Part shown: positions 1 to 5,360 of the stretch, piece by piece | Numbering within the stretch: the stretch's first letter is position 1 | Layout: each line of letters starts with the position of its first letter | Assembly (NCBI GenBank): GCA_009702955.1 | Contig: WLHA01000114.1 | Location: forward strand, 1 to 5,438 | DNA from: Actinomycetota bacterium | Lineage (GTDB): Bacteria > Actinomycetota > Acidimicrobiia > IMCC26256 | DNA: 5,438 nt | Direction of reading: 5' to 3' | Translations under genes and position numbers: made by a program | The notes under the pieces: generated by a model | Database searches by the model: none | Seen by the model: the letters and a program-made list of their open reading frames with translations, nothing else | What the model was told of the DNA's origin: nothing

Positions 1-96
1 CCCCTTCTCCGTCCGAAACCGGAGCGTAGCGATGAGCGCCGCAGCGCGCGCGCATATGCAGAATCAATGCAACCTCAATAATCATTTGCTCAATCA
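1..96. other. Sequence downstream of acyP, no gene assigned
   Basis: After the acyP stop the minus strand passes through a short AT-rich stretch and then turns sharply GC-rich. It contains a 17-base alternating purine-pyrimidine run (44-60) including GCATATGC, and a short CTCCG/CGGAG inverted repeat (7-11 and 20-24) with no T-run. A minus-strand frame from a TTG at 67 stays open to the window edge, but its residues resemble no protein I know, and it does not look like the SMC N-terminus expected next in Actinobacteria. No supported terminator. Confidence 0.4.
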
Positions 97-390
97 TCAT
101 TTTATGGAGAAGGCGCTTAAGCCCTCATGCTCCTCAATCTCTATCTCAACACTCTCGACCAACGCATGGGTTGGGCCAGTCTTGGACCACTCAATTAGCC
201 GGTCAACATCATCGGGAGCACCCTCGAATACTGCCTCCACGGCACCATTAGGGGTATTCCTAACCCATCCGAAGACGCCGTTCGCCCGAGCCTGTTCGCT
301 ACATGAGTCCCTGAACCAGACCCCCTGAACGCGCCCGGAGATAAGGAGGCGACGTCGAATCAGCCCAGATTCTTGCGAATTTTGGGCCAT
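97..390 (-). CDS. acyP: Acylphosphatase
   Basis: A small cytosolic hydrolase that splits carboxyl-phosphate bonds such as acetyl-phosphate or acyl-phosphates. The signature SGRVQGVWFRDS and the second motif GWVRNTPNGAVEAVFEG are present. Numbered from the ATG at 390 (97 residues), the phosphate-binding Arg is 27 and the catalytic Asn is 45. The position after Val in the first motif is Trp where Gly or Phe is more common. A GTG at 405 would add five residues and overlap mutM by 13 bases; neither start has a well-spaced Shine-Dalgarno (GAGG abuts the ATG). I prefer the ATG, 2 bases after the mutM stop, on codon type and family length. Position after mutM fits the actinobacterial rnc-mutM-acyP-smc order. 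Acyl-phosphate hydrolysis could in principle touch the PlsX product, but that is speculation. Confidence 0.94.
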   Translation of the reverse strand: MAQNSQESGLIRRRLLISGRVQGVWFRDSCSEQARANGVFGWVRNTPNGAVEAVFEGAPDDVDRLIEWSKTGPTHALVESVEIEIEEHEGLSAFSIK

Positions 391-392
391 CC

Positions 393-1232
393 TCAGATCT
401 GACACGCTGGGCAGAAATAGGTAGTCCTACCGGTAAATTTCTCTTTTGTAATGGTCTGGCGGCAGCGGCGGCAGGGCAGTCCGTCACGTGCGTAGACCTG
501 ATGTTCGGCTTGGTAGCCCCCTGGGTTCCCGAATAGGTCAACGTACTGAGCATCTGCGAGAGATGACCCTCTAAGACGAAGCGCCTCCTGGAGTACCTCA
601 ACCGTGGAGCGATAGAGGCGACGCACATCCTCGGGCTTTAGAGAGTCAGTTGAGCGATCGAAGCGCAGCCCAGCGTGGAAGAGAATCTCGTCGCTGTAGA
701 TGTTCCCGATTCCAGCAAGCACACGCTGGTCCATAAGAGCCGTCTTGAGTTTTGCGCTGCGCAGCGTCAACAGCCCACCGAACGCTTTCCAAGTCACCGT
801 CGAGGCGAGTGGATCGATCCCGAGATGCGCAAGCTCTGGGACTTGCTCCTCAATTACGTCAAGCGTGGTTACGAACATCTCGCCGAAGGTACGCGGATCG
901 ATGAAGCGCAGCTGTCCACCCTGAGTGAAAGTAATCACAACGTGAGTGTGCTTGGGCATCTCGGTACGCACCGAAGGCGCGCGCAGCAACTGCCCGGACA
1001 TTCCTAGGTGGATGATCAGAACGTCTGGCCCATCAAGTTTGACGATCATATATTTGCCGCGGCGGTCAACACCTTTGACAGTGCGCCCCACCAACGGATC
1101 GATGAATGTCTTTAGGTCCTCATGGCGACGCGTTGAACGCGCGCCTGTGACCTCGACCGACTTAATCTTCTTTCCGGCAATCTCCTTATCGAGATCTCTT
1201 CGAACAGTCTCTACTTCTGGCAGTTCAGGCAT
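393..1232 (-). CDS. mutM: Formamidopyrimidine-DNA glycosylase (Fpg/MutM)
   Basis: Base-excision repair enzyme that removes 8-oxoguanine and formamidopyrimidines and cuts the abasic site by beta,delta-elimination. It has 279 residues, normal length. The N-terminus MPELPEVETVRRDL supplies the catalytic Pro2 (Schiff base) and Glu3. The conserved lysine is K60 in RRGKY. The helix-two-turn-helix region includes MDQRVLAGIGNIYSDEILF. The C-terminal zinc finger is C254-x2-C257-x16-C274-x2-C277, with the conserved Arg269 in GRTTYFCPAC. The frame is open as far as 1439, but the catalytic Pro2 requires the ATG at 1232, which also has GGGGAAG (1244-1238) 5 bases upstream. It overlaps rnc by 8 bases. All key residues are intact; the related Nei family lacks this MPELPEVE...K60 combination. 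Confidence 0.97.
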   Translation of the reverse strand: MPELPEVETVRRDLDKEIAGKKIKSVEVTGARSTRRHEDLKTFIDPLVGRTVKGVDRRGKYMIVKLDGPDVLIIHLGMSGQLLRAPSVRTEMPKHTHVVITFTQGGQLRFIDPRTFGEMFVTTLDVIEEQVPELAHLGIDPLASTVTWKAFGGLLTLRSAKLKTALMDQRVLAGIGNIYSDEILFHAGLRFDRSTDSLKPEDVRRLYRSTVEVLQEALRLRGSSLADAQYVDLFGNPGGYQAEHQVYARDGLPCRRCRQTITKEKFTGRTTYFCPACQI

Positions 1233-1983
1233 TAATACTTCCCCGATCCGTACGCCCCTCGGCGTCGTCTGCGCTCGGGTCGGTTGACCCAATCGCTTGT
1301 TCGCGGAGCCAATCAGCGGCAATGCTCGCCGCAGCCTGCTCGGCCTGCTTCTTGCTAACTCCCTCTCCCGATCCACGCTCGACACCGTCGAGCAGAACCG
1401 TTGCATAGAACCGTTTCTCATGATCTGGTCCGTCGCCATGTACGCGATATTTGGGGAGACCTATCTCTCGCACCAACGCGAGCTCTTGCAGCATCGTCTT
1501 CGGGTCATCAGAACCGGGCAATTTTGCGGCCGTAGCAACGTCGGTCTCGAGAAGCGTCAAGACAACCTCTCGTGCAGCCTCTTCACCGCCGTCAAGATAA
1601 ACGGCTGCGATCACAGCCTCCATTGCATCGCCGAGAATGGAGACCTTCTCGCGCCCGCCGCCAGCAGCTTCACCTTTGCCTAGAAATAAGCACTCCCCTA
1701 GGCCGATGCCACGGGCAACCTCGGCGAGGCTCTCAGTATTCACAACGGAGGCGCGGACCTTGGACCACTGACCCTCGGTTAGATCTGGGTACTTATTGAA
1801 TACGTGATCGCTAATTACATAACCAAGGATGGAGTCTCCAAGGAACTCAAACTGCTCGTTCGAGCGCGCATCCGAGTGCTCGGCACACCAAGACCTGTGG
1901 ACTAAAGCGCGCAGGAGCAAAGACTCATCTTGAAATGCGTATCCAATTCTGGACTCAAGTGCTCGGCGCGCGGATTCGGTCAT
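1225..1983 (-). CDS. rnc: Ribonuclease III
   Basis: A 252-residue double-strand-specific endoribonuclease that processes rRNA precursors and structured mRNAs in the cytosol as a homodimer with Mg2+. The catalytic RNase III domain (about 1-150) has the signature NEQFEFLGDSIL at 42-53, with acidic residues E46 and D50, and the second pair D119 and E122 in ILGDAMEAVIAAVYLD. The double-stranded RNA-binding domain spans about 160-226, with MLQEL (164-168), GPDHEKRF (185-192) and KKQAEQAAA (211-219). A hydrophilic 25-residue tail follows. The ATG at 1983 has no evident Shine-Dalgarno and is 14 bases after acpP, so coupling is likely. The 3' end overlaps mutM by 8 bases. acpP-rnc adjacency is widespread in bacteria. 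Confidence 0.97.
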   Translation of the reverse strand: MTESARRALESRIGYAFQDESLLLRALVHRSWCAEHSDARSNEQFEFLGDSILGYVISDHVFNKYPDLTEGQWSKVRASVVNTESLAEVARGIGLGECLFLGKGEAAGGGREKVSILGDAMEAVIAAVYLDGGEEAAREVVLTLLETDVATAAKLPGSDDPKTMLQELALVREIGLPKYRVHGDGPDHEKRFYATVLLDGVERGSGEGVSKKQAEQAAASIAADWLREQAIGSTDPSADDAEGRTDRGSINA

Positions 1984-1997
1984 ATTGAGAACGGCAG

Positions 1998-2300
1998 TTA
2001 CGCCGACTTGCCCCCAAGGCGCGCTATTACATAATCAACTGCATCTCCAACCGTCTTCATGTCAGAGATGTCTTCATCATCGACCGAGAAGCCAACCGTT
2101 CTCTCGCCGAGATCTTCCTCTAGCGCCTCGACGAGCTCAATCAGAGCGAGCGAGTCAGCATCTAGGTCTTCGACAAAACGAGATTCTCTAAGGATCGTGT
2201 CCTCAGATACCTCGAGAATCTCGCAGAGATTTGCTTTAACAATTGCAAATACCTCATCGGGCGAGATCGGTTCACGAGTCGTGTGTGTCTCAGCTGGCAT
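1998..2300 (-). CDS. acpP: Acyl carrier protein (ACP)
   Basis: A small acidic four-helix carrier of 100 residues, cytosolic, holding growing fatty acyl chains on a 4'-phosphopantetheine arm. The attachment motif is DLDADSLALIEL (45-56), with Ser50 as the pantetheinylated residue. The acidic helix II/III region (EALEEDLGERTVGF, then DDEDISDMKTVGDAVDYV) fits type II fatty-acid ACPs. It is longer than the usual 75-85 residues because of about 14 extra N-terminal residues (MPAETHTTREPISP) and a short tail. The start is supported by a clear AAGGAG. It overlaps plsX by 11 bases and is followed by rnc after 14 bases. The plsX neighbour argues for primary metabolism rather than a polyketide or peptide synthase carrier. 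Confidence 0.96.
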   Translation of the reverse strand: MPAETHTTREPISPDEVFAIVKANLCEILEVSEDTILRESRFVEDLDADSLALIELVEALEEDLGERTVGFSVDDEDISDMKTVGDAVDYVIARLGGKSA

Positions 2301-3294
2301 TTTGAATCGTCTCCTTCATTAGGGTAACTAGGTCTCCATTTACGCAGTCGATAGCAAGCGAGCACGCATTTACAATTGCGCGAGCCGATGATGATCCGTG
2401 CGAAATGATGCAGACACCGTCGACGCCGAGCAAGGCAGCGCCACCAAATGTGTCGGGGTCTAAGTAATCCGTAACTGCTTGGAGCAGCGGTCCTGTAACA
2501 ACCTCTGCAGCTTTCTTTGTCTCATCGGTGGATCCAAGAACTGTAAAGACGAGCCCGGCGGCAGCCTTGAGTGCTGCCTCCATAGCCTTGAGAGCAACAT
2601 TGCCGGTAAAGCCATCTGTGACAAGTACCTCTGGGTGGCCGGTCATGAAGTCGCGGCCCTCGGCGTTGCCCGTGAACCAAGGCTGCCCATTTAGAAGCTC
2701 GAAAGTTTTCTTGCGGAGGTCGTCTCCCTTACCTGGCTCTTCACCGTTGGAGAGAAGCCCCACCATTGGGCTCTCGACGCCGAATCGCAGCCTCGAGAAT
2801 GCTCGCCCCATCAGCGCAAACTGCACAAGCCACTCTGGGGAAGCATCAACGGTGGCGCCGGCATCGACGAGGAGATGCGGATGGGAGAAAGGAACCGGGA
2901 TTGGCACTGCCACAGCAGGGCGAGCGACGCCTTTAATGCGACCCATACGCAGAAGTGCGCTGCCCATCGTGGCTCCGGTGTTACCCGCGCCGACCATTGC
3001 GTCTGCGGCACCGTCTCGCACCGCTTCAGCGCAGCGGACTACTGATGAGTCTTTCTTGGAACGAATAGATCGCGCCGGATCATCGGTCATCTCTATTACC
3101 TCAGAGCACCCGATGACACTGACACCAGCTGGTGCAGCGCCGTTCGGGAACAACGCGGTAATAGCGTCCTCGCGCCCGAAGAGGAGAACCTCAACGCCGA
3201 GTGTCTCGACAGCCTGAATCGCCCCGGCAACGATCTCGCCGGGCGCTCGGTCTCCGCCCATAGCATCGATCGCGATGCGCAGTGGTGCGCTCAA
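2290..3294 (-). CDS. plsX: Phosphate acyltransferase (PlsX)
   Basis: A 334-residue peripheral membrane/cytosolic enzyme that converts acyl-ACP and phosphate to acyl-phosphate, the donor PlsY uses to make lysophosphatidic acid. It is full length for the family. Visible blocks are RIAIDAMGGDRAP (6-18), DDPARSIRSKKDSS (71-84), VGAGNTGATMGSALLRMGRIKG (101-122), LLVDAGATVDASPEWL (141-156), GLLSNGEEPGKG (179-190), VTDGFTGNVALK (225-236) and FGGAALLGVDGVCIISHGSS (283-302). The start is a TTG at 3294: the usual start lies just before RIAIDAMGGD, no ATG or GTG is available there, and no strong Shine-Dalgarno is seen, so initiation probably relies on coupling to rpmF 5 bases upstream. Its end overlaps acpP by 11 bases, placing the acyl-ACP-using enzyme directly before its substrate carrier. 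No plsY is in the window. Confidence 0.97.
   Translation of the reverse strand: MSAPLRIAIDAMGGDRAPGEIVAGAIQAVETLGVEVLLFGREDAITALFPNGAAPAGVSVIGCSEVIEMTDDPARSIRSKKDSSVVRCAEAVRDGAADAMVGAGNTGATMGSALLRMGRIKGVARPAVAVPIPVPFSHPHLLVDAGATVDASPEWLVQFALMGRAFSRLRFGVESPMVGLLSNGEEPGKGDDLRKKTFELLNGQPWFTGNAEGRDFMTGHPEVLVTDGFTGNVALKAMEAALKAAAGLVFTVLGSTDETKKAAEVVTGPLLQAVTDYLDPDTFGGAALLGVDGVCIISHGSSSARAIVNACSLAIDCVNGDLVTLMKETIQNAS
2311..2316 (-). promoter_or_regulatory. Ribosome binding site of acpP
   Basis: AAGGAG reads on the minus strand inside the 3' end of plsX, with a 10-base spacer to the acpP ATG at 2300. It fixes that start and lets acpP be translated at a higher rate than plsX. Confidence 0.75.
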
Positions 3295-3299
3295 TGGAG

Positions 3300-3479
3300 T
3301 CAGCTGACGTCGATTACCTGGCGGCCTCGGTATGTACCGCAGTTACCGCAAACGATGTGAGGCAACTTGGTTGCACCGCAGGTTGGGCAGGTACTGCGAG
3401 GCGCGCGATCGAGGGTCCAGTTAGAGGCTCGTCGCTGCCTTGTCTTTGCTCTTGGGGTCTTGCGCTTAGGTACAGCCAT
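3300..3479 (-). CDS. rpmF: 50S ribosomal protein L32 (bL32), zinc-binding form
   Basis: A 59-residue ribosomal protein of the large subunit. It begins MAVPKRKTPRAKTRQRRA, the classic basic L32 N-terminus, and carries a zinc ribbon: CPTC at 31-34 and CGNC at 44-47 (CxxC-x9-CxxC). All four cysteines are present, so this is the zinc-containing 'C+' paralogue rather than the cysteine-free form that Zur often controls. The ATG has a good AGGAG six bases upstream. The stop is 5 bases from the plsX start, implying cotranscription and probably translational coupling. The DUF177-rpmF-plsX order is widely conserved in bacteria. Confidence 0.97.
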   Translation of the reverse strand: MAVPKRKTPRAKTRQRRASNWTLDRAPRSTCPTCGATKLPHIVCGNCGTYRGRQVIDVS

Positions 3480-3578
3480 TTTGTTCTCCTATTTATTTGT
3501 TCACATTTTGGTATTCAGTATTAGGTGCGTTTAGTACTAGGTAGTAATTACCTAAATATCAGCAGTATTGCTGCATTT
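3480..3578 (-). promoter_or_regulatory. AT-rich rpmF leader with Shine-Dalgarno
   Basis: This 99-base gap is visibly more AT-rich than the genes around it. On the minus strand AGGAG (3490-3486) sits 6 bases before the rpmF ATG, a strong ribosome site. Two short inverted repeats occur: CAGCA-ATAC-TGCTG (3573-3560), just after the DUF177 stop, and TAGGTA-5 bases-TACCTA (3538-3554). Neither is followed by a clear T-run, so neither is a good terminator. The gap could hold a promoter or a ribosomal-protein regulatory structure, but I see no convincing -35/-10 pair. Confidence 0.4.
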
Positions 3579-4082
3579 TTAGTCGATCTTTATATCCTTC
3601 AGGGCGTCCCATCGTGGGTCCATGACGGTTAGGTCACAGCTACACGTATCCGTGTTGCGGTTTATTCCACAGACCAAGCAGAGCCCGACACAATCGTCTT
3701 TACAGAGCGCCGCAGATGGAAGTTGGAGAAGGATGTTGTCGCGAATGGGGCCGCCGAGGTCGATCTCGTCGCCCTCGAGCTTGTAGGTCTGCCCCTCGAT
3801 CGGGTCGTGCTCAAATAACTCGCGCACCGGGGCAGCGACTGGATGGCGAATCGGCTCAAGACATCTAGAGCACGTGAGCTCGTATACGGCTGCGGCCTGG
3901 CCATTGACCACGATGCTGTCGGATACATGCTCGAACGCGATCTTCACTGATACGGGCTCATCACTAACGAGCCTGGTCTGGCCAACACCGCCGAGTTCTT
4001 CGGGGTCAATGGACAGCACTACTAACCGGCGGGCGGCCGGTCGGTGCAGAAGATCCGCGACGTTGCAGCGCAGAGAGTCCAT
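3579..4082 (-). CDS. yceD: YceD/DUF177 family protein, cysteine-rich
   Basis: A 167-residue cytosolic protein of the YceD (DUF177) family, whose genes almost always precede rpmF. Family members are linked to large-subunit rRNA or ribosome biogenesis, but the biochemical activity is not well settled. The N-terminus (MDSLRCNVADLLHRP) fits the family. CSRC at 71-74 and the block LCKDDCVGLCLVCGINRN with CSC after it (C127, C131, C135, C138, C147, C149) are the family's conserved cysteines, probably a metal site. The family's C-terminal DPRWDAL is at 155-161. The ATG at 4082 gives the right N-terminus but has no recognisable Shine-Dalgarno within 20 bases. It may be poorly initiated, leaderless-like, or coupled to the small upstream frame. 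rpmF follows after an unusually long 99-base gap for this pair. Confidence 0.93.
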   Translation of the reverse strand: MDSLRCNVADLLHRPAARRLVVLSIDPEELGGVGQTRLVSDEPVSVKIAFEHVSDSIVVNGQAAAVYELTCSRCLEPIRHPVAAPVRELFEHDPIEGQTYKLEGDEIDLGGPIRDNILLQLPSAALCKDDCVGLCLVCGINRNTDTCSCDLTVMDPRWDALKDIKID

Positions 4083-4295
4083 GGGATTCGCCAGATTCGT
4101 TCTTAGTAAGGCCGCGCACGGCTGAGTGTGGCTTTGGTCAAGTGCTTGATTAGATACTTGCTGAAGTGCATGTCTCTAGAGAGTTGAACCTGAGTTGGCC
4201 GTTAAACGAAACGCAGGTGCTGAGCCCTCAAGCTCCAAGGGCGAGATGTTAGCAGGCCGAGATAATTTCCATTATATGTAAACCTGCTAGAGCCT
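4083..4295 (-). other. Non-coding gap / putative 5' leader before DUF177
   Basis: This 213-base stretch is the longest gap between genes in the window. Besides the TATAAT box it holds a hairpin-capable GCCCT...AGGGC (4242-4224, loop of 9), a 10-base palindrome TCTCTAGAGA (4173-4182), a TCAAG-TG-CTTGA inverted repeat (4138-4149) and a 22-codon minus-strand frame (4171-4103) ending 20 bases before the DUF177 ATG. No tRNA cloverleaf and no hairpin followed by a T-run is visible, so there is no supported intrinsic terminator after the sepIVA-like gene. I do not recognise a known riboswitch. Confidence 0.4.
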
Positions 4296-4299
4296 CTAG
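4264..4299 (-). promoter_or_regulatory. Possible promoter with dyad for the DUF177-rpmF-plsX unit
   Basis: A perfect TATAAT lies on the minus strand at 4276-4271, in an AT-rich patch just after the sepIVA-like stop. Immediately upstream, 4299-4287 is a perfect dyad, CTAGAG-G-CTCTAG, which overlaps the stop codon and occupies the spacer and -35 position. At 17 bases spacing the -35 hexamer would be CTAGAG, a poor match to TTGACA, so this would be a weak promoter or one needing an activator. The dyad could be an operator. Transcription would begin near 4264, leaving a leader of about 180 bases. The bases are observed; the function is inferred. Confidence 0.35.
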
Positions 4300-4844
4300 T
4301 CAGAGTCTTGGTTGAAGAACTCTGTCGCAGCCTCATCAATATCAATATCGGGGTCAGAACCGGCCTCAACAACTACCTGAAGCCTCTCTCGCCCCTTCTG
4401 AACCGCCGCCATTGTGCGGTCGAGTACCACCTCGAAGCCAGCAAGCTTCTGATCGATGTAATCCTCGGTCTCTAGGCGCATGGCGCGAGCACGATCCTCA
4501 GCGTCCTGGACAATTTTCTCAGCGGTCCTGCGAGCAGACCTCACAACCTCGGTGCGCTCGACCATGCGCTCAGCCTGCTGACGCCCCGCCTCGATGATCT
4601 CCTCGGCCTCTTTGCGGGCCTTGGCGAGAAACTCCTCTCGCTCCTTAAGCAACCATCGCGACTGGCGAATCTCTTCGGGGAGGGAGGCCTCCGCATCCTC
4701 GAGAAGGATGAGGAGTTCCTCACGGTTGACCATCACCGATGCAGACATCGGCATAGAGCGCGCCTGCTCGACGTGCTCTCTAATCATGTTGAGGCATACC
4801 TCTGTATCAGGGATCGTCCCGTCAAGCGCGTCGTAATCGCTCAT
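4296..4844 (-). CDS. sepIVA: SepIVA/DivIVA-like coiled-coil protein
   Basis: A 182-residue, highly charged, mostly helical protein with no signal peptide or membrane segment. Residues about 27-60 contain ARSMPMSASVMVNREELL followed by LEDAEASLPEEI, and about 128-155 contain DYIDQKLAGFEVVLDR. From memory, both blocks match the ends of mycobacterial SepIVA (Rv2927c), which has 'ARGVPMTAG...' and 'YVDNKLAEFEEFL'. Between them lies an A/E/R/K-rich coiled coil (about 65-125), and the tail (161-182) is acidic. Mycobacterial SepIVA is about 245 residues, so this copy has a much shorter coiled coil. In mycobacteria the protein acts in septation and polar envelope growth; that role here is inference. 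A position after coaD and before DUF177 agrees with the actinobacterial order. Automated annotation may call it 'ATP synthase F0 subunit B-like' or 'DivIVA domain' because of the coiled coil. The ATG is fixed by an in-frame TAA two codons upstream. Confidence 0.8.
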   Translation of the reverse strand: MSDYDALDGTIPDTEVCLNMIREHVEQARSMPMSASVMVNREELLILLEDAEASLPEEIRQSRWLLKEREEFLAKARKEAEEIIEAGRQQAERMVERTEVVRSARRTAEKIVQDAEDRARAMRLETEDYIDQKLAGFEVVLDRTMAAVQKGRERLQVVVEAGSDPDIDIDEAATEFFNQDSD

Positions 4845-4867
4845 GCTTTATCAGCCAATCTCTCCAT
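4841..4867 (-). other. Possible 8-codon mini-cistron coupling coaD to the sepIVA-like gene
   Basis: An ATG at 4867 lies 4 bases after the coaD stop, preceded by AGGGG at 4882-4878 with a 10-base spacer. It opens a frame reading MERLADKA and then TGA. That TGA overlaps the ATG of the sepIVA-like gene as ATGA, the usual arrangement for termination-reinitiation. The sepIVA-like ATG has no well-placed ribosome site of its own: its nearest GGAGAG (4865-4860) is about 15 bases upstream. The layout is seen directly; that it is translated, or couples expression, is inference, and so short a frame can occur by chance. Confidence 0.3.
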
Positions 4868-4871
4868 GTTG

Positions 4872-5360
4872 TTATTTCCCCTGTTCGGCAAAACGATCTA
4901 CGAGCCGCGCCGCTACGGACGCCGGCACCATCGTCGACACATCCCCACCAAAACGCCCCACTTCTCGCACCAAACTCGAAGAGAGGAACGAATACTGCGG
5001 GCTAGTCGAGATAAAGAAGGTGTCTATACCCGAGAGGCTTTGATTCATCTGCGCCATCTGGAGCTCGTAATCGAAGTCCGTCACAGCGCGTAAACCCTTA
5101 ACAATCGCATCTGCTCCAAGGTCTCGAGCAAAATCAACGAGGAGGCCTTTGAAGAACTCAATCCGAATATTCGGCAAGTGGGCCGTCACCTCGCGCAGCA
5201 TCTCCTGGCGCTCCTCAAGCGAGAATAGCGACTGAGTCTTCTGCGGATTTCGGATGACAGCAACGACAACCTCAGAGAAATGTCTCGAGGTTCGTTCGAT
5301 GATGTCGAGGTGGCCGCGGGTTACCGGGTCGAACGAACCCGGGCAGAGGGCTATTGACAC
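4872..5360 (-). CDS. coaD: Phosphopantetheine adenylyltransferase (CoaD)
   Basis: Cytosolic enzyme that transfers AMP from ATP to 4'-phosphopantetheine, giving dephospho-CoA, the penultimate step of coenzyme A synthesis. Numbered from the GTG at 5360 (162 residues, normal for the family), the nucleotidyltransferase motif PGSFDPVTRGH spans 7-17 with T14 and H17 forming the (T/H)xGH signature. RNPQK follows at 37-41, KGLR at 88-91 runs into DFDYELQMAQMN, and ISTSPQYSFLSSSLVRE at 117-133 closes the ATP site. Start choice: a GTG at 5366 gives two more residues, but AAGGA at 5372-5368 lies only 1 base from it and 7 bases from the GTG at 5360, so I prefer 5360. The frame stays open upstream to the window edge without another ATG, GTG or TTG. 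It is the first gene seen in the cluster; its product feeds the pantetheine arm carried by AcpP downstream. Family assignment is very secure; the exact start is less so. Confidence 0.97.
   Translation of the reverse strand: MSIALCPGSFDPVTRGHLDIIERTSRHFSEVVVAVIRNPQKTQSLFSLEERQEMLREVTAHLPNIRIEFFKGLLVDFARDLGADAIVKGLRAVTDFDYELQMAQMNQSLSGIDTFFISTSPQYSFLSSSLVREVGRFGGDVSTMVPASVAARLVDRFAEQGK

Noticed and set aside
7..24. CTCCG/CGGAG inverted repeat as an operon terminator after acyP.
   Set aside because: The stem is only 5 bp with an 8-base loop, and on the minus strand it is followed by AAGGGG rather than T residues.
1233..1439. A 69-residue N-terminal extension of MutM in the open frame upstream of 1232.
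   Set aside because: MutM catalysis needs the N-terminal proline of MPELPE exposed at position 2, and the ATG at 1232 has a good ribosome site. The upstream part lies inside rnc, coding in another frame.
1297..1683. A 128-codon plus-strand open frame opposite rnc.
   Set aside because: It lies wholly across intact rnc coding sequence, has no visible ribosome site or recognisable motif, and reads like an antisense shadow.
2528..3217. A 229-codon plus-strand open frame opposite plsX.
   Set aside because: It is exactly antisense to a complete, motif-rich plsX, has a low-complexity S/P/A/R-rich composition typical of shadow frames, and resembles no protein I know.
4173..4242. tRNA-like fragment (GGTTCAACTC resembling a T-arm) and a GCCCT/AGGGC hairpin as a terminator.
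   Set aside because: No acceptor or anticodon stem can be drawn around it, and the hairpin has no T-run on either strand.
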